DNA of 64,000 nt, from positions 1-64,000 of the forward strand of contig JAFTOI010000020.1 of the NCBI GenBank assembly GCA_017463865.1, read 5' to 3'. This DNA comes from Clostridia bacterium (GTDB lineage Bacteria > Bacillota > Clostridia > Oscillospirales > CAG-272). A program made the position numbers and the translations under genes. Positions within the stretch are counted from its first letter, which is position 1. Each line of letters opens with the position of its first letter. Shown here one piece after another: positions 18,565 to 27,966 of the stretch. The notes under the pieces are model-generated. The model was not told where the DNA came from. It worked only from the letters and a program-made list of their open reading frames with translations, and made no database searches.

Positions 18565-20031
18565 TTAAAGCAGGTCGCGGTAGAGCGACTCGTAGTTGCC
18601 GGCCGAAGCATTCCAGGAGAAGTCGGCAGTCATGGCGTTGCGGACCAGCTGCGCCCAGAGGGTTCGGTCGCTGTAGTAGCCGAGCGAGCGCTCGACGGCG
18701 TCCTTCATGTCGTGGGCATTGTAGGTGACGAAGGTCACGCCGTTGCCCTCGGCGGTGACGGGGTTGGCGGGGACGATGGTGTCAAACAGGCCGCCGGTCT
18801 CGCGGACGATGGGCAGGGTGCCGTAGCGGCAGGCGATCATCTGGGCCAGGCCGCAGGGCTCGCTCTTCGACGGCATGAGGAAGAGGTCGGCGCCGGCGTA
18901 GATGCGCTTGGACAGCGGCTTGTTGAAGTCGATGACCACGGCGACCTTGCCCGGGTGGCGGGCGGCGAGGCCGCGGAAGAAGTCCTCGTACTCCTTCTCG
19001 CCGGTGCCGAGCAGGACAAACTGCATGCGGCGCTCGAGCAGCTCGTCAATGACATGGCGAACGAGGTCGAGGCCCTTGTGGGCGACGAGGCGGGTGATCA
19101 TGGCGACCATCGGCGTGTCAGGCGAGACCTCGAGGCCGAGACTCTGCTGGAGATCGGCCTTGCAGGCCGCCTTGCCGGCGAGGTGGTCGACGTCGAAGGC
19201 GGCGCAGATGTCGGGATCGGCGGCGGGGTTATAGTAGCCGGTGTCGATGCCGTTGACGATGCCGGTGGATTTGTAGGCGTAGCGGTTGGTGACATGCTCG
19301 AGACCGTGGGCAAAGTAGGCGTCGCGCAGCTCCTCGGCGTAGCGGCGGCTGACAGTGGTCAGGCGGTCACAGCAGACGATGGCGCCCTTGGTAAGGTTGA
19401 TGTCGCCGTCGTACTCGAGGACAGAGCGCTCCTCCTCGCCCAGGCCAAAGACATCGCCGAGGATATGGAAGCCGTAGCGGCCCTGGTACTCAATGTTATG
19501 GATGGTGTAGACGGCGCGGATGCCCGCGTAGCGGGGATCCTGCGCATAGCGGCGCTTGAGGTAGATAACCGACAGGGCGCTCTGCCAGTCGTGGGCGTGG
19601 AGCACGTCGGGGTAGAACTCGACCTCGCGCATCAGCTCGAGCACGGCGAGGCTGAAGAAGGCGAAGCGTTCGCCATCGTCGAGGCAGCCGTAGAGGGTGG
19701 GGCGCTTGAAGTAGAACTCGTTGTCGATGAAGTACCAGGTCACCCCGTCCTTCTCGAGGGTGAAGATGCCGCAGTACTGCTGTCTCCACGAGAGGTTGAC
19801 GGTGATGGCGCGGATGAAGGTCATCTTCTCGCGCCACTCGGGCTTGACCTGCCCGTAGAGGGGCATGACGACGCGGACATCGACGCCGTCGCCCAGGCGG
19901 GCCTTGAGGGCAGCGGGCAGCGAACCCAGCACATCACCAAGGCCTCCGCTCGACGCAAAGGGCAGCGCTTCGCCGCCAGCCATCAGGATGCGCAGCGGGC
20001 GGGCTTTCTGAACAGGTTTCGGTTTAGCCAT
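18565..20031 (-). CDS. glgA: Glycogen synthase (ADP-glucose type)
   Basis: GT5 glycogen synthase, 488 aa, elongating alpha-1,4-glucan from ADP-glucose. The N-terminal loop reads GGEALPFASSGGLGDVLGSLP; the family's usual Lys in KTGGL is Ser here, a variation also known among Clostridia. Other motifs are HAHDWQSALSVIYLK, TIHNIEYQGR, TVSRRYAEEL, the donor-site MITRLVAHKGLDL and the C-terminal PSKSEPCGLAQMIACRYGTLPIVRETGGL (quoted only as the region around residues 375-405). The catalytic Glu is in SEPCGL. It starts 9 bp after glgD and is part of the same transcript. Confidence 0.95.
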   Translation of the reverse strand: MAKPKPVQKARPLRILMAGGEALPFASSGGLGDVLGSLPAALKARLGDGVDVRVVMPLYGQVKPEWREKMTFIRAITVNLSWRQQYCGIFTLEKDGVTWYFIDNEFYFKRPTLYGCLDDGERFAFFSLAVLELMREVEFYPDVLHAHDWQSALSVIYLKRRYAQDPRYAGIRAVYTIHNIEYQGRYGFHILGDVFGLGEEERSVLEYDGDINLTKGAIVCCDRLTTVSRRYAEELRDAYFAHGLEHVTNRYAYKSTGIVNGIDTGYYNPAADPDICAAFDVDHLAGKAACKADLQQSLGLEVSPDTPMVAMITRLVAHKGLDLVRHVIDELLERRMQFVLLGTGEKEYEDFFRGLAARHPGKVAVVIDFNKPLSKRIYAGADLFLMPSKSEPCGLAQMIACRYGTLPIVRETGGLFDTIVPANPVTAEGNGVTFVTYNAHDMKDAVERSLGYYSDRTLWAQLVRNAMTADFSWNASAGNYESLYRDLL

Positions 20032-20040
20032 ATTTACTCC

Positions 20041-21174
20041 TTAGAGCATGGTGCTCTTGTCAATGTAGAAGGGCAGCTCGGGGTGGCCGGAGAGGCGGAC
20101 ACGCTCGCGGATGATGACGTTCTTGTCGGCGATCACGCAGTTGAGGTCGGCATCCTCGCCGATGTAGGCGTCCTGGAAGAGGATCGAATTCTTGACCACC
20201 GCGTGCGGGCCGACACGGACGCCGCGGAAGATGATCGAATTCTCGACGCGTCCCTCAATGCGGCAGCCATCGGCGATCATCGAGTTCGAGACCTGTGCGC
20301 CCTTGAAATACTTGGTGGGGGGCGAGTTGCGGACGCGGGTCAGGATCGGGCGGTTGTCGACATTGAAGAGCGAATCCCAGCGCTCGTGGTCGGACAGCAG
20401 GGCCATGCTCTCCTTGAAGTAGCCGGCCATCGAGTAGATGTCGGCGTAGGTGCCGCCGAAGCGGTAGACACGGTAGTTGCGGCGGGAGGCGTTCTTCGAG
20501 ATGACGTCATGGGTGAAGGACTTGTAGCCATGGGCGATGGCGTCCTGCACCGCGCTCTGCAGGTAGGTGCGGGTAGCGACCCAGATGTTGAGGCTGACGT
20601 CCTTGTCGCGCAGGCCTGCCTCGGGCTGCTTGATGCAGTCGACGATGCGGCCGTCGTTGTCGACCTCGAAGATGGTGCGGCTTCTTTCATCGGCGGTGAC
20701 AACGGGCAGGCGCTTGACGATCATGGTCATGTCAGCGCCGTGCTCGATGTGGTCATGGATGACGGCCGTCAGGTCGATGTTGCAGATGACGTCGCAGTCG
20801 GAGAGGACGACGTAGTCCTCCTTCATTTCATTGATCGAGTAGGCGATGCTCTTGAGCGCCTCGAGGCGGGAGGAGTAGAGCTCGTTGTGGACATTGGCGT
20901 GCGCGGTGATGAAGGGGGGCAGGAGCTTAACGCCGCCCGAACGGCGGGCCAGATCCCAGTCCTTACCCGAGCCGATGTGCTCCATCAGCGAGCGGTAGTT
21001 ATCGTGGGTGATGACAGAGATGTTCGAGATGCCGGAGTTGACCATATTGGAGAGTGCGAAGTCGATGAGGCGATAGCGGCAGGCGAAGGGTACCGACGCC
21101 ATGGTGCGGGTGCGGGTCAGCTCGGGGACGTGACGGTCGTGAAGATTCGAGAAGATGATGCCAGCTGCGTTCAT
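20041..21174 (-). CDS. glgD: Glucose-1-phosphate adenylyltransferase, GlgD subunit
   Basis: 377-aa partner of GlgC. In Firmicutes the GlgC-GlgD hetero-oligomer makes ADP-glucose for glycogen, and GlgD is thought to be non-catalytic or modulatory. The protein begins MNAAGIIFSNLHDRHVPELT instead of the GlgC nucleotide loop GGQGSRL, so the pyrophosphorylase signature is degenerate as expected. It keeps the nucleotidyltransferase fold (YRLIDFALSNMVNSGISN) and a left-handed beta-helix C-terminus (NSIIFRGVRVGPHAVVKNSI). It starts 2 bp after the glgC stop. Confidence 0.94.
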   Translation of the reverse strand: MNAAGIIFSNLHDRHVPELTRTRTMASVPFACRYRLIDFALSNMVNSGISNISVITHDNYRSLMEHIGSGKDWDLARRSGGVKLLPPFITAHANVHNELYSSRLEALKSIAYSINEMKEDYVVLSDCDVICNIDLTAVIHDHIEHGADMTMIVKRLPVVTADERSRTIFEVDNDGRIVDCIKQPEAGLRDKDVSLNIWVATRTYLQSAVQDAIAHGYKSFTHDVISKNASRRNYRVYRFGGTYADIYSMAGYFKESMALLSDHERWDSLFNVDNRPILTRVRNSPPTKYFKGAQVSNSMIADGCRIEGRVENSIIFRGVRVGPHAVVKNSILFQDAYIGEDADLNCVIADKNVIIRERVRLSGHPELPFYIDKSTML

Positions 21175-21176
21175 GG

Positions 21177-22388
21177 TTACGCCTCCTTCTTATATTCGGT
21201 CGAGCCTGCGGCGACCATGATGCCGTCGGGGACGACTTGCTTGGGCGAGATCTCGGTCTCGGCGCCGACGATGGTCAGCTTGCCGCCGGCCGCGCGGGAC
21301 TTGCCCACCTGCGCCTTTGCGCCGATGGAGCAGTCGCTGTCGATGATGGCGTACTCGATCACGGCGCCGGCCTCGACCGAGATGTTGCCCATCAGGATCG
21401 AATCGCGGACGACCGCGCCGGGCTCGATGCGGACATCGCCGAAGAGGACAGAGTGCTCGACCTTGCCGTAGATCTCGCAGCCCTCGGTGATCAGCGAGTC
21501 AGACAGCTCAGCCGACGCGCCGATGTACTGGGGCGGGCGCGCCTCGGTGCGCGAGAAAACCTTCTTGCCGCTGTAGAGGTCGAAGACCGGATTCTCGCCG
21601 AGCAGGTCCATGTTGGCCTCCCAGAAGCTGTCGAGGGTGCCGACGTCCTTCCAGTAGCCGACGAAGGGGTAGGCGTACATCTTCAGGCCATCCTCAAGCA
21701 TAGCGGGAATGATGTTCTTACCGAAGTCCTTGGCCGAGTTCTCGTCGGCCTCGTCGCGGATGAGGTAGTCGGTCAGAATGTCGGTGTTGAAAATGTAGAT
21801 GCCCATCGAGGCCTTGTTGCTCTTGGGCTGGGGGGGCTTTTCCTCGAACTCGATGATGCGCATGTCATCGTCGGTGTTCATGATGCCGAAGCGGCTGGCC
21901 TCCTCGATCGGCACCTCGATGACGGCGATGGTGGCGTCGGCACCATTCTGCTTGTGGGCCTCCAGCATCTTGTTGTAGTCCATGTTGTAGATGTGGTCGC
22001 CCGAGAGGATGAGGACATAGTCGGGGTCATAGCGGCGGATGAAGTTGAGGTTCTGATAGATGGCATTGGCCGTGCCGCGATACCAGTCGCCGCCCTTTTT
22101 GCCCTGATAGGGGGGGAGCACCATGACGCCGCCGTAGTTGCGGTCGAGGTCCCAGGGCTGGCCGTTGCCGATGTACTCATTGAGGACAAGGGGCTGGTAC
22201 TGGGTCAGGACGCCGACGGTGTCGATGTCGGAATGCACGCAGTTGGAGAGGGGGAAATCAATGATGCGGTATTTGCCGCCAAAGGGAACAGCGGGCTTTG
22301 CGACCCGCTCGGTCAGGGTGTAGAGTCGGCTTCCCTGCCCGCCGGCGAGAAGCATTGCAACGCACTCTTTCTTCTTGTACATGAACAT
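21177..22388 (-). CDS. glgC: Glucose-1-phosphate adenylyltransferase, GlgC subunit
   Basis: Catalytic ADP-glucose pyrophosphorylase, 403 aa, committing glucose-1-phosphate to glycogen. The nucleotide-binding loop [26 protein letters not shown] (motif region, residues 13-38), [23 protein letters not shown] (catalytic Asp) and IIEFEEKP are conserved. A left-handed beta-helix fills the C-terminal third. ATG 22388 follows GGAGCAGGGC; a second in-frame ATG lies 6 bp later. The GGAG is inside a perfect hairpin (22394-22414), so start-site access may be regulated. Confidence 0.96.
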   Translation of the reverse strand: MFMYKKKECVAMLLAGGQGSRLYTLTERVAKPAVPFGGKYRIIDFPLSNCVHSDIDTVGVLTQYQPLVLNEYIGNGQPWDLDRNYGGVMVLPPYQGKKGGDWYRGTANAIYQNLNFIRRYDPDYVLILSGDHIYNMDYNKMLEAHKQNGADATIAVIEVPIEEASRFGIMNTDDDMRIIEFEEKPPQPKSNKASMGIYIFNTDILTDYLIRDEADENSAKDFGKNIIPAMLEDGLKMYAYPFVGYWKDVGTLDSFWEANMDLLGENPVFDLYSGKKVFSRTEARPPQYIGASAELSDSLITEGCEIYGKVEHSVLFGDVRIEPGAVVRDSILMGNISVEAGAVIEYAIIDSDCSIGAKAQVGKSRAAGGKLTIVGAETEISPKQVVPDGIMVAAGSTEYKKEA

Positions 22389-22393
22389 GCCCT

Positions 22394-22414
22394 GCTCCGG
22401 GTCATGCCCGGAGC
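22394..22414 (-). promoter_or_regulatory. Hairpin covering the glgC ribosome-binding site
   Basis: 8-bp perfect stem GCTCCGGG / CCCGGAGC with a 5-nt loop that contains an out-of-frame ATG. The 3' arm includes the GGAG used by glgC, so folding would hide it. Confidence 0.5.
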
Positions 22415-22469
22415 TTCCTTTCGCTGATATTGTATTGCTTGGGGAACGTGCTTGGTCAGTGCGATTTAT

Positions 22470-24425
22470 TCATCGTGGCGCTGTACGCGAGGCCAGCGTA
22501 ACGGTGGATGCGTGGGGGGTGAGGAACAATGCCGAATAGGGGGGTAGGTCGACGCGGAGCATGCGGCCCTCGCCGGCCTGCTCTGCCTCGATGCAGTCGG
22601 GCAGCGCCCGGCCGCTGCCGCCGAAGCGGCTCTCGTCGGTCGTGAAGACCGGCGTGTAGACCGGCTTGCCGCCGGCGATCCAGAGGGGATAGCCCAGCCG
22701 TTCGACCGGGCCGAAGTTGAGGACAACCACAAGCTCGCCCCCACGCCGGTCAAAGCGGCGGAAGCTGAGGACGTTGTTGTCGCGGTCATCGGGGTTGATC
22801 CACTTGAAGCCGGCCCAGCTGTCGTCGATCTCCCAGAGTGCGGGGGTATCGAGGTAGAAGCGGTTGAGGGCGGCGACGTAAAACTGGGTCTTGCGGTGCA
22901 GCTCGTAGTCGGTCATGAACCACTCGAGCTGGTTTTCGTAATCCCACTCGCGGAACTGGCCGTATTCGCTGCCCATGAAGAGCATCTTCTTGCCGGGATG
23001 GGTCATCTGAAAGGCGAGGAAGGTGCGCAGGGCGGAAAATTTTTCCTCGTAGCTGCCGTGCATTTTATCCAGCAGCGACTTTTTACCGTGGACGACCTCA
23101 TCGTGCGAGACGGGGAGAATATAATTTTCGTTGAAGGCGTACATCATCGAGAAGGTGAGCTTCTCGTGCTTATATTTGCGGTAAACGGGATCGGTCTGGA
23201 CGTAATCGTACATGTCGTTTGCCCAGCCCATGTTCCACTTGAAGTTGAAGCCAAGCCCGCCGACCGAGACCGGCTGCGTGACCTTGGCGAAAGCCGTCGA
23301 TTCCTCGGCGATCATCAGCACGTCGGGGAATTCGGCGAAGACGGTGGTGTTGAGCTTCTGGAAGAAAGCCACTGCCTCGAGATTCTGGTTGCCGCCGTAG
23401 CTGTTTGGTACCCATTCGCCCGGCTTGCGGTCGTAGTCGAGGTAGAGCATCGACGCGACAGCGTCGGTGCGCAGGCCGTCGATGTGGAACTCGCGCAGCC
23501 AATAGAGGGCGCAGGAGATGAGGAAGGTCTGCACCTCGGGGCGGCCGACGTCAAAGTAGCGGGTGCCCCAGCCGGCATTCTCCATGCGGTCGTGGCCCTG
23601 ATATTCGTACATCGGATAGCCGTCGAAGCAGTAGAGCCCATGCTCATCCTTGGGGAAATGCGCCGGCACCCAGTCGAGGATGATACCGATGTTGTTCCGG
23701 TGCAGCTGGTCGACCAGATAGCGCAGATCGGCCGGTGTGCCGAAGCGGGAGGTCGGCGCGAAGTAGCCGCAGACCTGATAGCCCCACGAGCCGTCGAAGG
23801 GATGCTCGGTAATCGGCATCAGCTCGACATGGGTGTAGCCCATCTGGCGCAGGTAGGGGACCAGCTCGTCGGCGATCTCGCGGTAGGTGAGGTAGGCGCC
23901 GCCGTTTTCCTTGGTCGTCTCGCCGCCGCGGGTCATCCAGGAGCCGAGGTGCATCTCATAGACGTTCATCGGCGCGGGGTAGAAGCCTTCTGGCGAGGCA
24001 AAGGGCAGGCCGCGGTGCTTGAGCCAGGCATCATCCCCCCAGGCGAAAGGGGTATCATCGGGGATGATGGAGGCGGTCTGCATGCCCCATTCGTCCTCGC
24101 GGGCGTAGGGGTCGGCCTTGAGGTGTGTCCCGGTTGCCGAGATGACGCGGAACTTGTAGCGGCAGCCGGTGAGCGCCCGCTCGCTCTCGAGCGTGCCCTC
24201 CCAGATACCGCCGTCTGTGATGCGGGTCATGGGGAGCGCGCCCCAGTCGTTGAAATCTCCCGCGACCTCGACCCGCTCGGCGCGGTAGGCCCAGGTGCGG
24301 AAGGTGTAGCGCCAGCCGGCGGGGATCCGCTCGGCATGGACGCCCATATAGTCGTAGGCACGGAAATTTGTGCCCTGGTGGAAATAGTAGGCCGCCAGAT
24401 CGTGTCTGTCGGGTTGAGCCTGCAT
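22470..24425 (-). CDS. glgB: 1,4-alpha-glucan branching enzyme
   Basis: GH13 branching enzyme, 651 aa, adding alpha-1,6 branches to glycogen. An N-terminal CBM48 domain (YTFRTWAYRAERVEVAGDFN) precedes the barrel. Conserved regions are ILDWVPAHFP, DGLRTDAVASM (nucleophile Asp), LMIAEESTAF (acid/base Glu) and LPVSHDEVVHGK (third Asp), followed by KMLFMGSEYGQFREWD. It begins with the Firmicutes signature YYFHQGTNFRAYDYMG. ATG 24425 follows AAGGGAAGTG; the earlier in-frame start at 24488 adds a Cys-rich, non-conserved stretch. First gene of the glycogen operon, with a promoter at 24553-24581. Confidence 0.96.
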   Translation of the reverse strand: MQAQPDRHDLAAYYFHQGTNFRAYDYMGVHAERIPAGWRYTFRTWAYRAERVEVAGDFNDWGALPMTRITDGGIWEGTLESERALTGCRYKFRVISATGTHLKADPYAREDEWGMQTASIIPDDTPFAWGDDAWLKHRGLPFASPEGFYPAPMNVYEMHLGSWMTRGGETTKENGGAYLTYREIADELVPYLRQMGYTHVELMPITEHPFDGSWGYQVCGYFAPTSRFGTPADLRYLVDQLHRNNIGIILDWVPAHFPKDEHGLYCFDGYPMYEYQGHDRMENAGWGTRYFDVGRPEVQTFLISCALYWLREFHIDGLRTDAVASMLYLDYDRKPGEWVPNSYGGNQNLEAVAFFQKLNTTVFAEFPDVLMIAEESTAFAKVTQPVSVGGLGFNFKWNMGWANDMYDYVQTDPVYRKYKHEKLTFSMMYAFNENYILPVSHDEVVHGKKSLLDKMHGSYEEKFSALRTFLAFQMTHPGKKMLFMGSEYGQFREWDYENQLEWFMTDYELHRKTQFYVAALNRFYLDTPALWEIDDSWAGFKWINPDDRDNNVLSFRRFDRRGGELVVVLNFGPVERLGYPLWIAGGKPVYTPVFTTDESRFGGSGRALPDCIEAEQAGEGRMLRVDLPPYSALFLTPHASTVTLASRTAPR

Positions 24426-24552
24426 ACCAACACTTCCCTTCTGCCGCATTTCCCCGCATGGACAAACTGTTGCGCAGATGCAAACCAATCATGAACTTGC
24501 GGGCAGATTGTCGAACTTCGTCGAAACGCGGCGTTAGTTTTTGTGTAAATTC

Positions 24553-24581
24553 ATTATACCACAAAACAGCCGCTTCTGCAA
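24553..24581 (-). promoter_or_regulatory. Promoter of the glycogen operon
   Basis: Minus-strand TTGCAG (24581-24576), 17-bp spacer, TATAAT (24558-24553), giving a leader of about 120 nt before glgB. Confidence 0.7.
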
Positions 24582-24787
24582 GCCGAATTTGGCGATTTGC
24601 GGAAATTTTTTCGTCTTTCCGCAAAAATCCGGCGCAGCCGAGGCTATTTTACCCGATTTCCGCCCCCGCTACACACGCAGGATCACGATCATGGTTATGA
24701 TGCAAACTGACAAAGCAGCGCCCGGCACCAGCCGAACAGCCGCGCATAGGCCGCATCGCTGTCGATCTCGGCGCCGCCAGATATGCA
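24582..24787. other. Intergenic region between topB and glgB
   Basis: No intact gene. The part next to the glgB promoter is A/T-rich. On the minus strand just after topB, ATG 24799 opens a short frame (MLNIDAYLAA) that, with one frame change, continues as GGAEIDSDAAYARLFGWCRA before a stop; it could be the remnant of a small gene but is too short to support. No clear terminator for topB was found. Confidence 0.4.
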
Positions 24788-26971
24788 TCAATGTTCAGCA
24801 TTTTGTACCCCTTCTTCCAAACCAGATGGATTGGTCGCCGCCGGCTCGGCAAAATCAAACACCGCACGCCCATCGCGCAGCACCAGAGCCGCGTCGAACT
24901 TCCGTCCCGTCTTGCCGACGAAACCGACGATCTTGCTCGTCCGCCCGGTCTCGAGCAGCATCCGTGCGTTGGCAAGAGAGATCGTCCGCCCGCAGATGAC
25001 GTTGTGGAAGCCGAACTTGCAGCCCTCGCGGTAGCCCGCGCAGCCGTAGCCGAACTTCGTTCGGCGCACCTCGCTGCCGCAGAGCGGGCAGCGGCCGACA
25101 ACATCGCCGATGACGCCGTCGTCGGTGTCGTGCTCGATGGGCTGCTCACGCTTCTCGAAGACGGCCCGGATCTCCTGCTCGGCGAGGTACAGCCCCGCCT
25201 TAACACCCCACTCGCCGCGATAAATGCGCTTCAGCGCCCGGCCCATCTCGACGGTTTTGTACTTGTCCATCGCGATGCCCAGCCGGCCAAGCGACTCGAT
25301 CAGGAACTCGCCGCCCGGCAGGATGGTGTAGACATCCTTTTTGAGCGCGATGTATTCGCTCCGGAGGGCGTTCTCGATGATGCCCGTCCGCGTTGCCTCG
25401 GTGCCCAGCTCCAGGCCTTCGAAGATGGCGCGGTACTCGGCGGTGTCGTCGGCCTCTTCCTCGCCGTCCTCCCGCTCCTCGGCGGCCTTGTCCAACGCGG
25501 CCTTGTCCTCGCGGAAGGGGTTTTTGAGGTAGTTGTTCAGCGTCTCGATGGTGTAGTGCTTGGGGGGCGAGGTCTCCTTCTCGACCGGCTGAAAGTCGAT
25601 GTTCACCGCGTCGCCCTTAGCCAGCTTCGGCAGGATCTTGTCCTTGCGCCCGGCGTTGTCGTATTTCGTCCAGCCCGGCTCAAGGATGACGGTGCCCTTG
25701 AGCGTGAACTGCTCGAGTCCGCCGACGTCGATGGTGATCTCGCTCTTTTCGATCTTGCATGGTTCGGCGCAGAAAACGGCAACAAAGCGCCGCATGACAG
25801 TGCCGTAGACCTGTGCCTCCTCAGGGGTGAGCTGGGATTTGTCGGGGATCTTGTAGGTGGGCGTCAGCGCCGAGTGGGACTCGATCTTGCTGTCATCGAA
25901 GATAGTTTTGTCGTCCCGGAAGGCGACGGGATAGCCCAGCTTGGCCACGCCAGCGAGGATCTGCTTGACCTTGTCCTTCTCGGCGGTGGCTAGGTACTCG
26001 GAGTTGGTACGCGGGTAGGTCAGATAGCCCCGCTCGTAGAGGCGCTGGACGATCTCCAGCGACTTGTCCATCGGCATTTTGTAGGCTTTGCCGAGGACAT
26101 TCTGCAGCTTGGAGAGCGAATAGAGCTTGCCCGGCGGCAGCTCGGCTTTCTTACGCTTGACCGCCGTCACGACCGCCCCCGCCTCGTTATAGCGGCGGCA
26201 GAGCGCCTCGGCGGCGGCACGCTCGTCCTTCGAGAAGCGCTCTTTCGAGGTCAGTTCGACCGGCTCGCCGCTCGTCTCAGCCTTACTCACCGGCGCGAAA
26301 TAGGGCTCGGGCTTAAAATTGCGGATGGCCATGTCGCGGTCGTAGATGGCCTTGACGATGGGCACGATGACTCGTCCGACGCGCAGGAAATGGCCGGTTT
26401 TGAGGGTGGCGTATCGGGTCAGGTTGACGCCGTAGAGCCAGTCGATCAGGGTGCGCGCATAGCCCTCGTTGGCGAGATTATCGCACTCGGCGGCTGGCTT
26501 CAGCTCGGCCAGCGCCGCCCGCACCGTCTGCGGGGTCTGATCGGGCAGCCACAGCCGCAGCTGGGGCTTGCCCTCGGCCTCGGCCTGGCGCACGCAGAGG
26601 CGGATGATGATCTCCCCCTCGCGGTCGGCGTCGCCGGCGTTGACGATGGCCTCCACATCCTCGCGGTGGCAGAGTGAGCGGATCAGCGCAAACTGCCGCT
26701 CGACGCCAGGATCGACCTTTTTGTCAGCCCCGCGGCGCAGCTCGAACTGATATTTTTTCGGAAAGCAGGGGATGTTGGCCATCGACCAGCGGGTCGAGCC
26801 GTCGGGGGAGGGCTGGTAGGCCTCGATGTCGCAGAGGGCGAACAGGTGGCCGAAGGCCCAGGTCACGATGTAGCCCTGCCCCTCAAAATAGCCGCTGTAT
26901 TTGCGCATGTCGCCGATCCCGGCGACGATGTTGCGCGCGAGACTCGGCTTTTCGGCGATGATCAGAGTCAC
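24788..26971 (-). CDS. topB: DNA topoisomerase III
   Basis: Type IA topoisomerase of 727 aa that decatenates single-stranded DNA and resolves recombination intermediates. The TOPRIM domain opens with MTLIIAEKPSLARNIVAGIG and holds NAGDADREGEII (acidic triad). The active-site Tyr lies in GYLTYPRTNSEYL, around residue 316. The C-terminal part has one zinc-ribbon-like unit (CPLCG...CAGYREGC) and a repeat after it (GRTISLANARMLLETGRT, KIVGFVGKTGRKFDA) typical of plasmid and Gram-positive TopB. Its ATG overlaps the apbE stop by 4 bp, so it is the distal gene of an operon. Confidence 0.95.
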   Translation of the reverse strand: MTLIIAEKPSLARNIVAGIGDMRKYSGYFEGQGYIVTWAFGHLFALCDIEAYQPSPDGSTRWSMANIPCFPKKYQFELRRGADKKVDPGVERQFALIRSLCHREDVEAIVNAGDADREGEIIIRLCVRQAEAEGKPQLRLWLPDQTPQTVRAALAELKPAAECDNLANEGYARTLIDWLYGVNLTRYATLKTGHFLRVGRVIVPIVKAIYDRDMAIRNFKPEPYFAPVSKAETSGEPVELTSKERFSKDERAAAEALCRRYNEAGAVVTAVKRKKAELPPGKLYSLSKLQNVLGKAYKMPMDKSLEIVQRLYERGYLTYPRTNSEYLATAEKDKVKQILAGVAKLGYPVAFRDDKTIFDDSKIESHSALTPTYKIPDKSQLTPEEAQVYGTVMRRFVAVFCAEPCKIEKSEITIDVGGLEQFTLKGTVILEPGWTKYDNAGRKDKILPKLAKGDAVNIDFQPVEKETSPPKHYTIETLNNYLKNPFREDKAALDKAAEEREDGEEEADDTAEYRAIFEGLELGTEATRTGIIENALRSEYIALKKDVYTILPGGEFLIESLGRLGIAMDKYKTVEMGRALKRIYRGEWGVKAGLYLAEQEIRAVFEKREQPIEHDTDDGVIGDVVGRCPLCGSEVRRTKFGYGCAGYREGCKFGFHNVICGRTISLANARMLLETGRTSKIVGFVGKTGRKFDAALVLRDGRAVFDFAEPAATNPSGLEEGVQNAEH

Positions 26972-27966
26972 GATTCCCCCTCCTTTCCTAACATTTGCAG
27001 GTCATAATTTGGCTCGACGCCCGACGAGCAGATCACTTCACCGTCGCGGGTGATGAAGATTGCCTCGGCACCCGCAGTCGCCTCGATCAGCGCAAGGCCT
27101 GCATCGGAGCCGAGCAGCATACAGGCGGTGCTCAGCCCGTCGCCCTGCCGCGAGGACTGGCTCAGGATCGTCACCGACGCCAGCTCGTTATCGCAGGGAT
27201 AGCCGGTGCGCGGGTCGAGGATGTGATGGTAATATTGCCCGTCGGCGGTAAAGCCGCGGTTGTAGATGCCCGACGTCACCACCGAGCCGTCGTGGACGGC
27301 GACCGACAGCAGCGGCTCCCCGCTTTCCGCCGCGGGGTCCTGCACGCCGACCCGGTAGGCTTCGCCGTCCGGCTTGCCGCCGATGACGACGACATTGCCG
27401 CCAAGATTGAGGATGGCGTGCGCGACGTCCCGCGCGCGCAGCAGCGCGGCAACACGATCGGCGATCTCCCCCTTGGCGATGGCACCGAGGTCAAGTTGGG
27501 TGTCGGGGTCAGCGAAGGTGACGGTCGTGCCGTCGACACGCACCCCGGCATAGCCGACGCTCGCGCAGGCGGCGGCGAGCGCCGCCGCGTCGGGGACGAC
27601 CGGCGATTCCACCGTGAAATCCCACAGCGCACTCACCCGGCCGATGGTCGGATCGAACGCGCCGCCGGTGGCCTCGGCCAGTGCCAGCGCGTCGGCGATC
27701 AGCGCCGCCGTCTCTGGGGAGACGGTGTCTGTCTCCCGCGCATTCAGCCGCGCAATCTCGCTCGACGGGACAGTGCGGCTCAAGGCCGCTTCGGCCTCGC
27801 GGATGAGGGCAAAGCAATCGTCAAACAGTGCATCGTCCGCCCCCCAGAGGGTCAGTCGTACGATGGTGTTGAGCAGATACGCCTGCCGGGTTTTCTCCCG
27901 CGGCGCACAGCCGGTCAGCGGCAGGCAGAGAACGAGCGCCAGCACGCCGGCTAAGATTCGCTTCAT
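26968..27966 (-). CDS. apbE: FAD:protein FMN transferase, ApbE lipoprotein
   Basis: 332-aa extracytoplasmic lipoprotein that covalently attaches FMN to Thr residues of target proteins such as Rnf/Nqr subunits or secreted flavoproteins. The signal peptide ends LPLTGC. Typical ApbE motifs are seen: TGGAFDPTIGRVSALWDF, DLGAIAKGEIADRVAALL, NLGGNVVVIGGKPDG, and near the C-terminus HHILDPRTGYPCDN and STACMLLG. It overlaps the Gx transporter gene upstream and topB downstream by 4 bp each. The flavinylation target is not in this window. Confidence 0.95.
   Translation of the reverse strand: MKRILAGVLALVLCLPLTGCAPREKTRQAYLLNTIVRLTLWGADDALFDDCFALIREAEAALSRTVPSSEIARLNARETDTVSPETAALIADALALAEATGGAFDPTIGRVSALWDFTVESPVVPDAAALAAACASVGYAGVRVDGTTVTFADPDTQLDLGAIAKGEIADRVAALLRARDVAHAILNLGGNVVVIGGKPDGEAYRVGVQDPAAESGEPLLSVAVHDGSVVTSGIYNRGFTADGQYYHHILDPRTGYPCDNELASVTILSQSSRQGDGLSTACMLLGSDAGLALIEATAGAEAIFITRDGEVICSSGVEPNYDLQMLGKEGES

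Noticed and set aside
18712..21471. Long plus-strand frame opposite glgA, glgD and glgC
   Set aside because: Shadow of conserved genes on the other strand.
24649..24799. Short minus-strand ORF after topB
   Set aside because: No conserved family, needs a frame change to look protein-like, and could be a decayed remnant; too weak to call.
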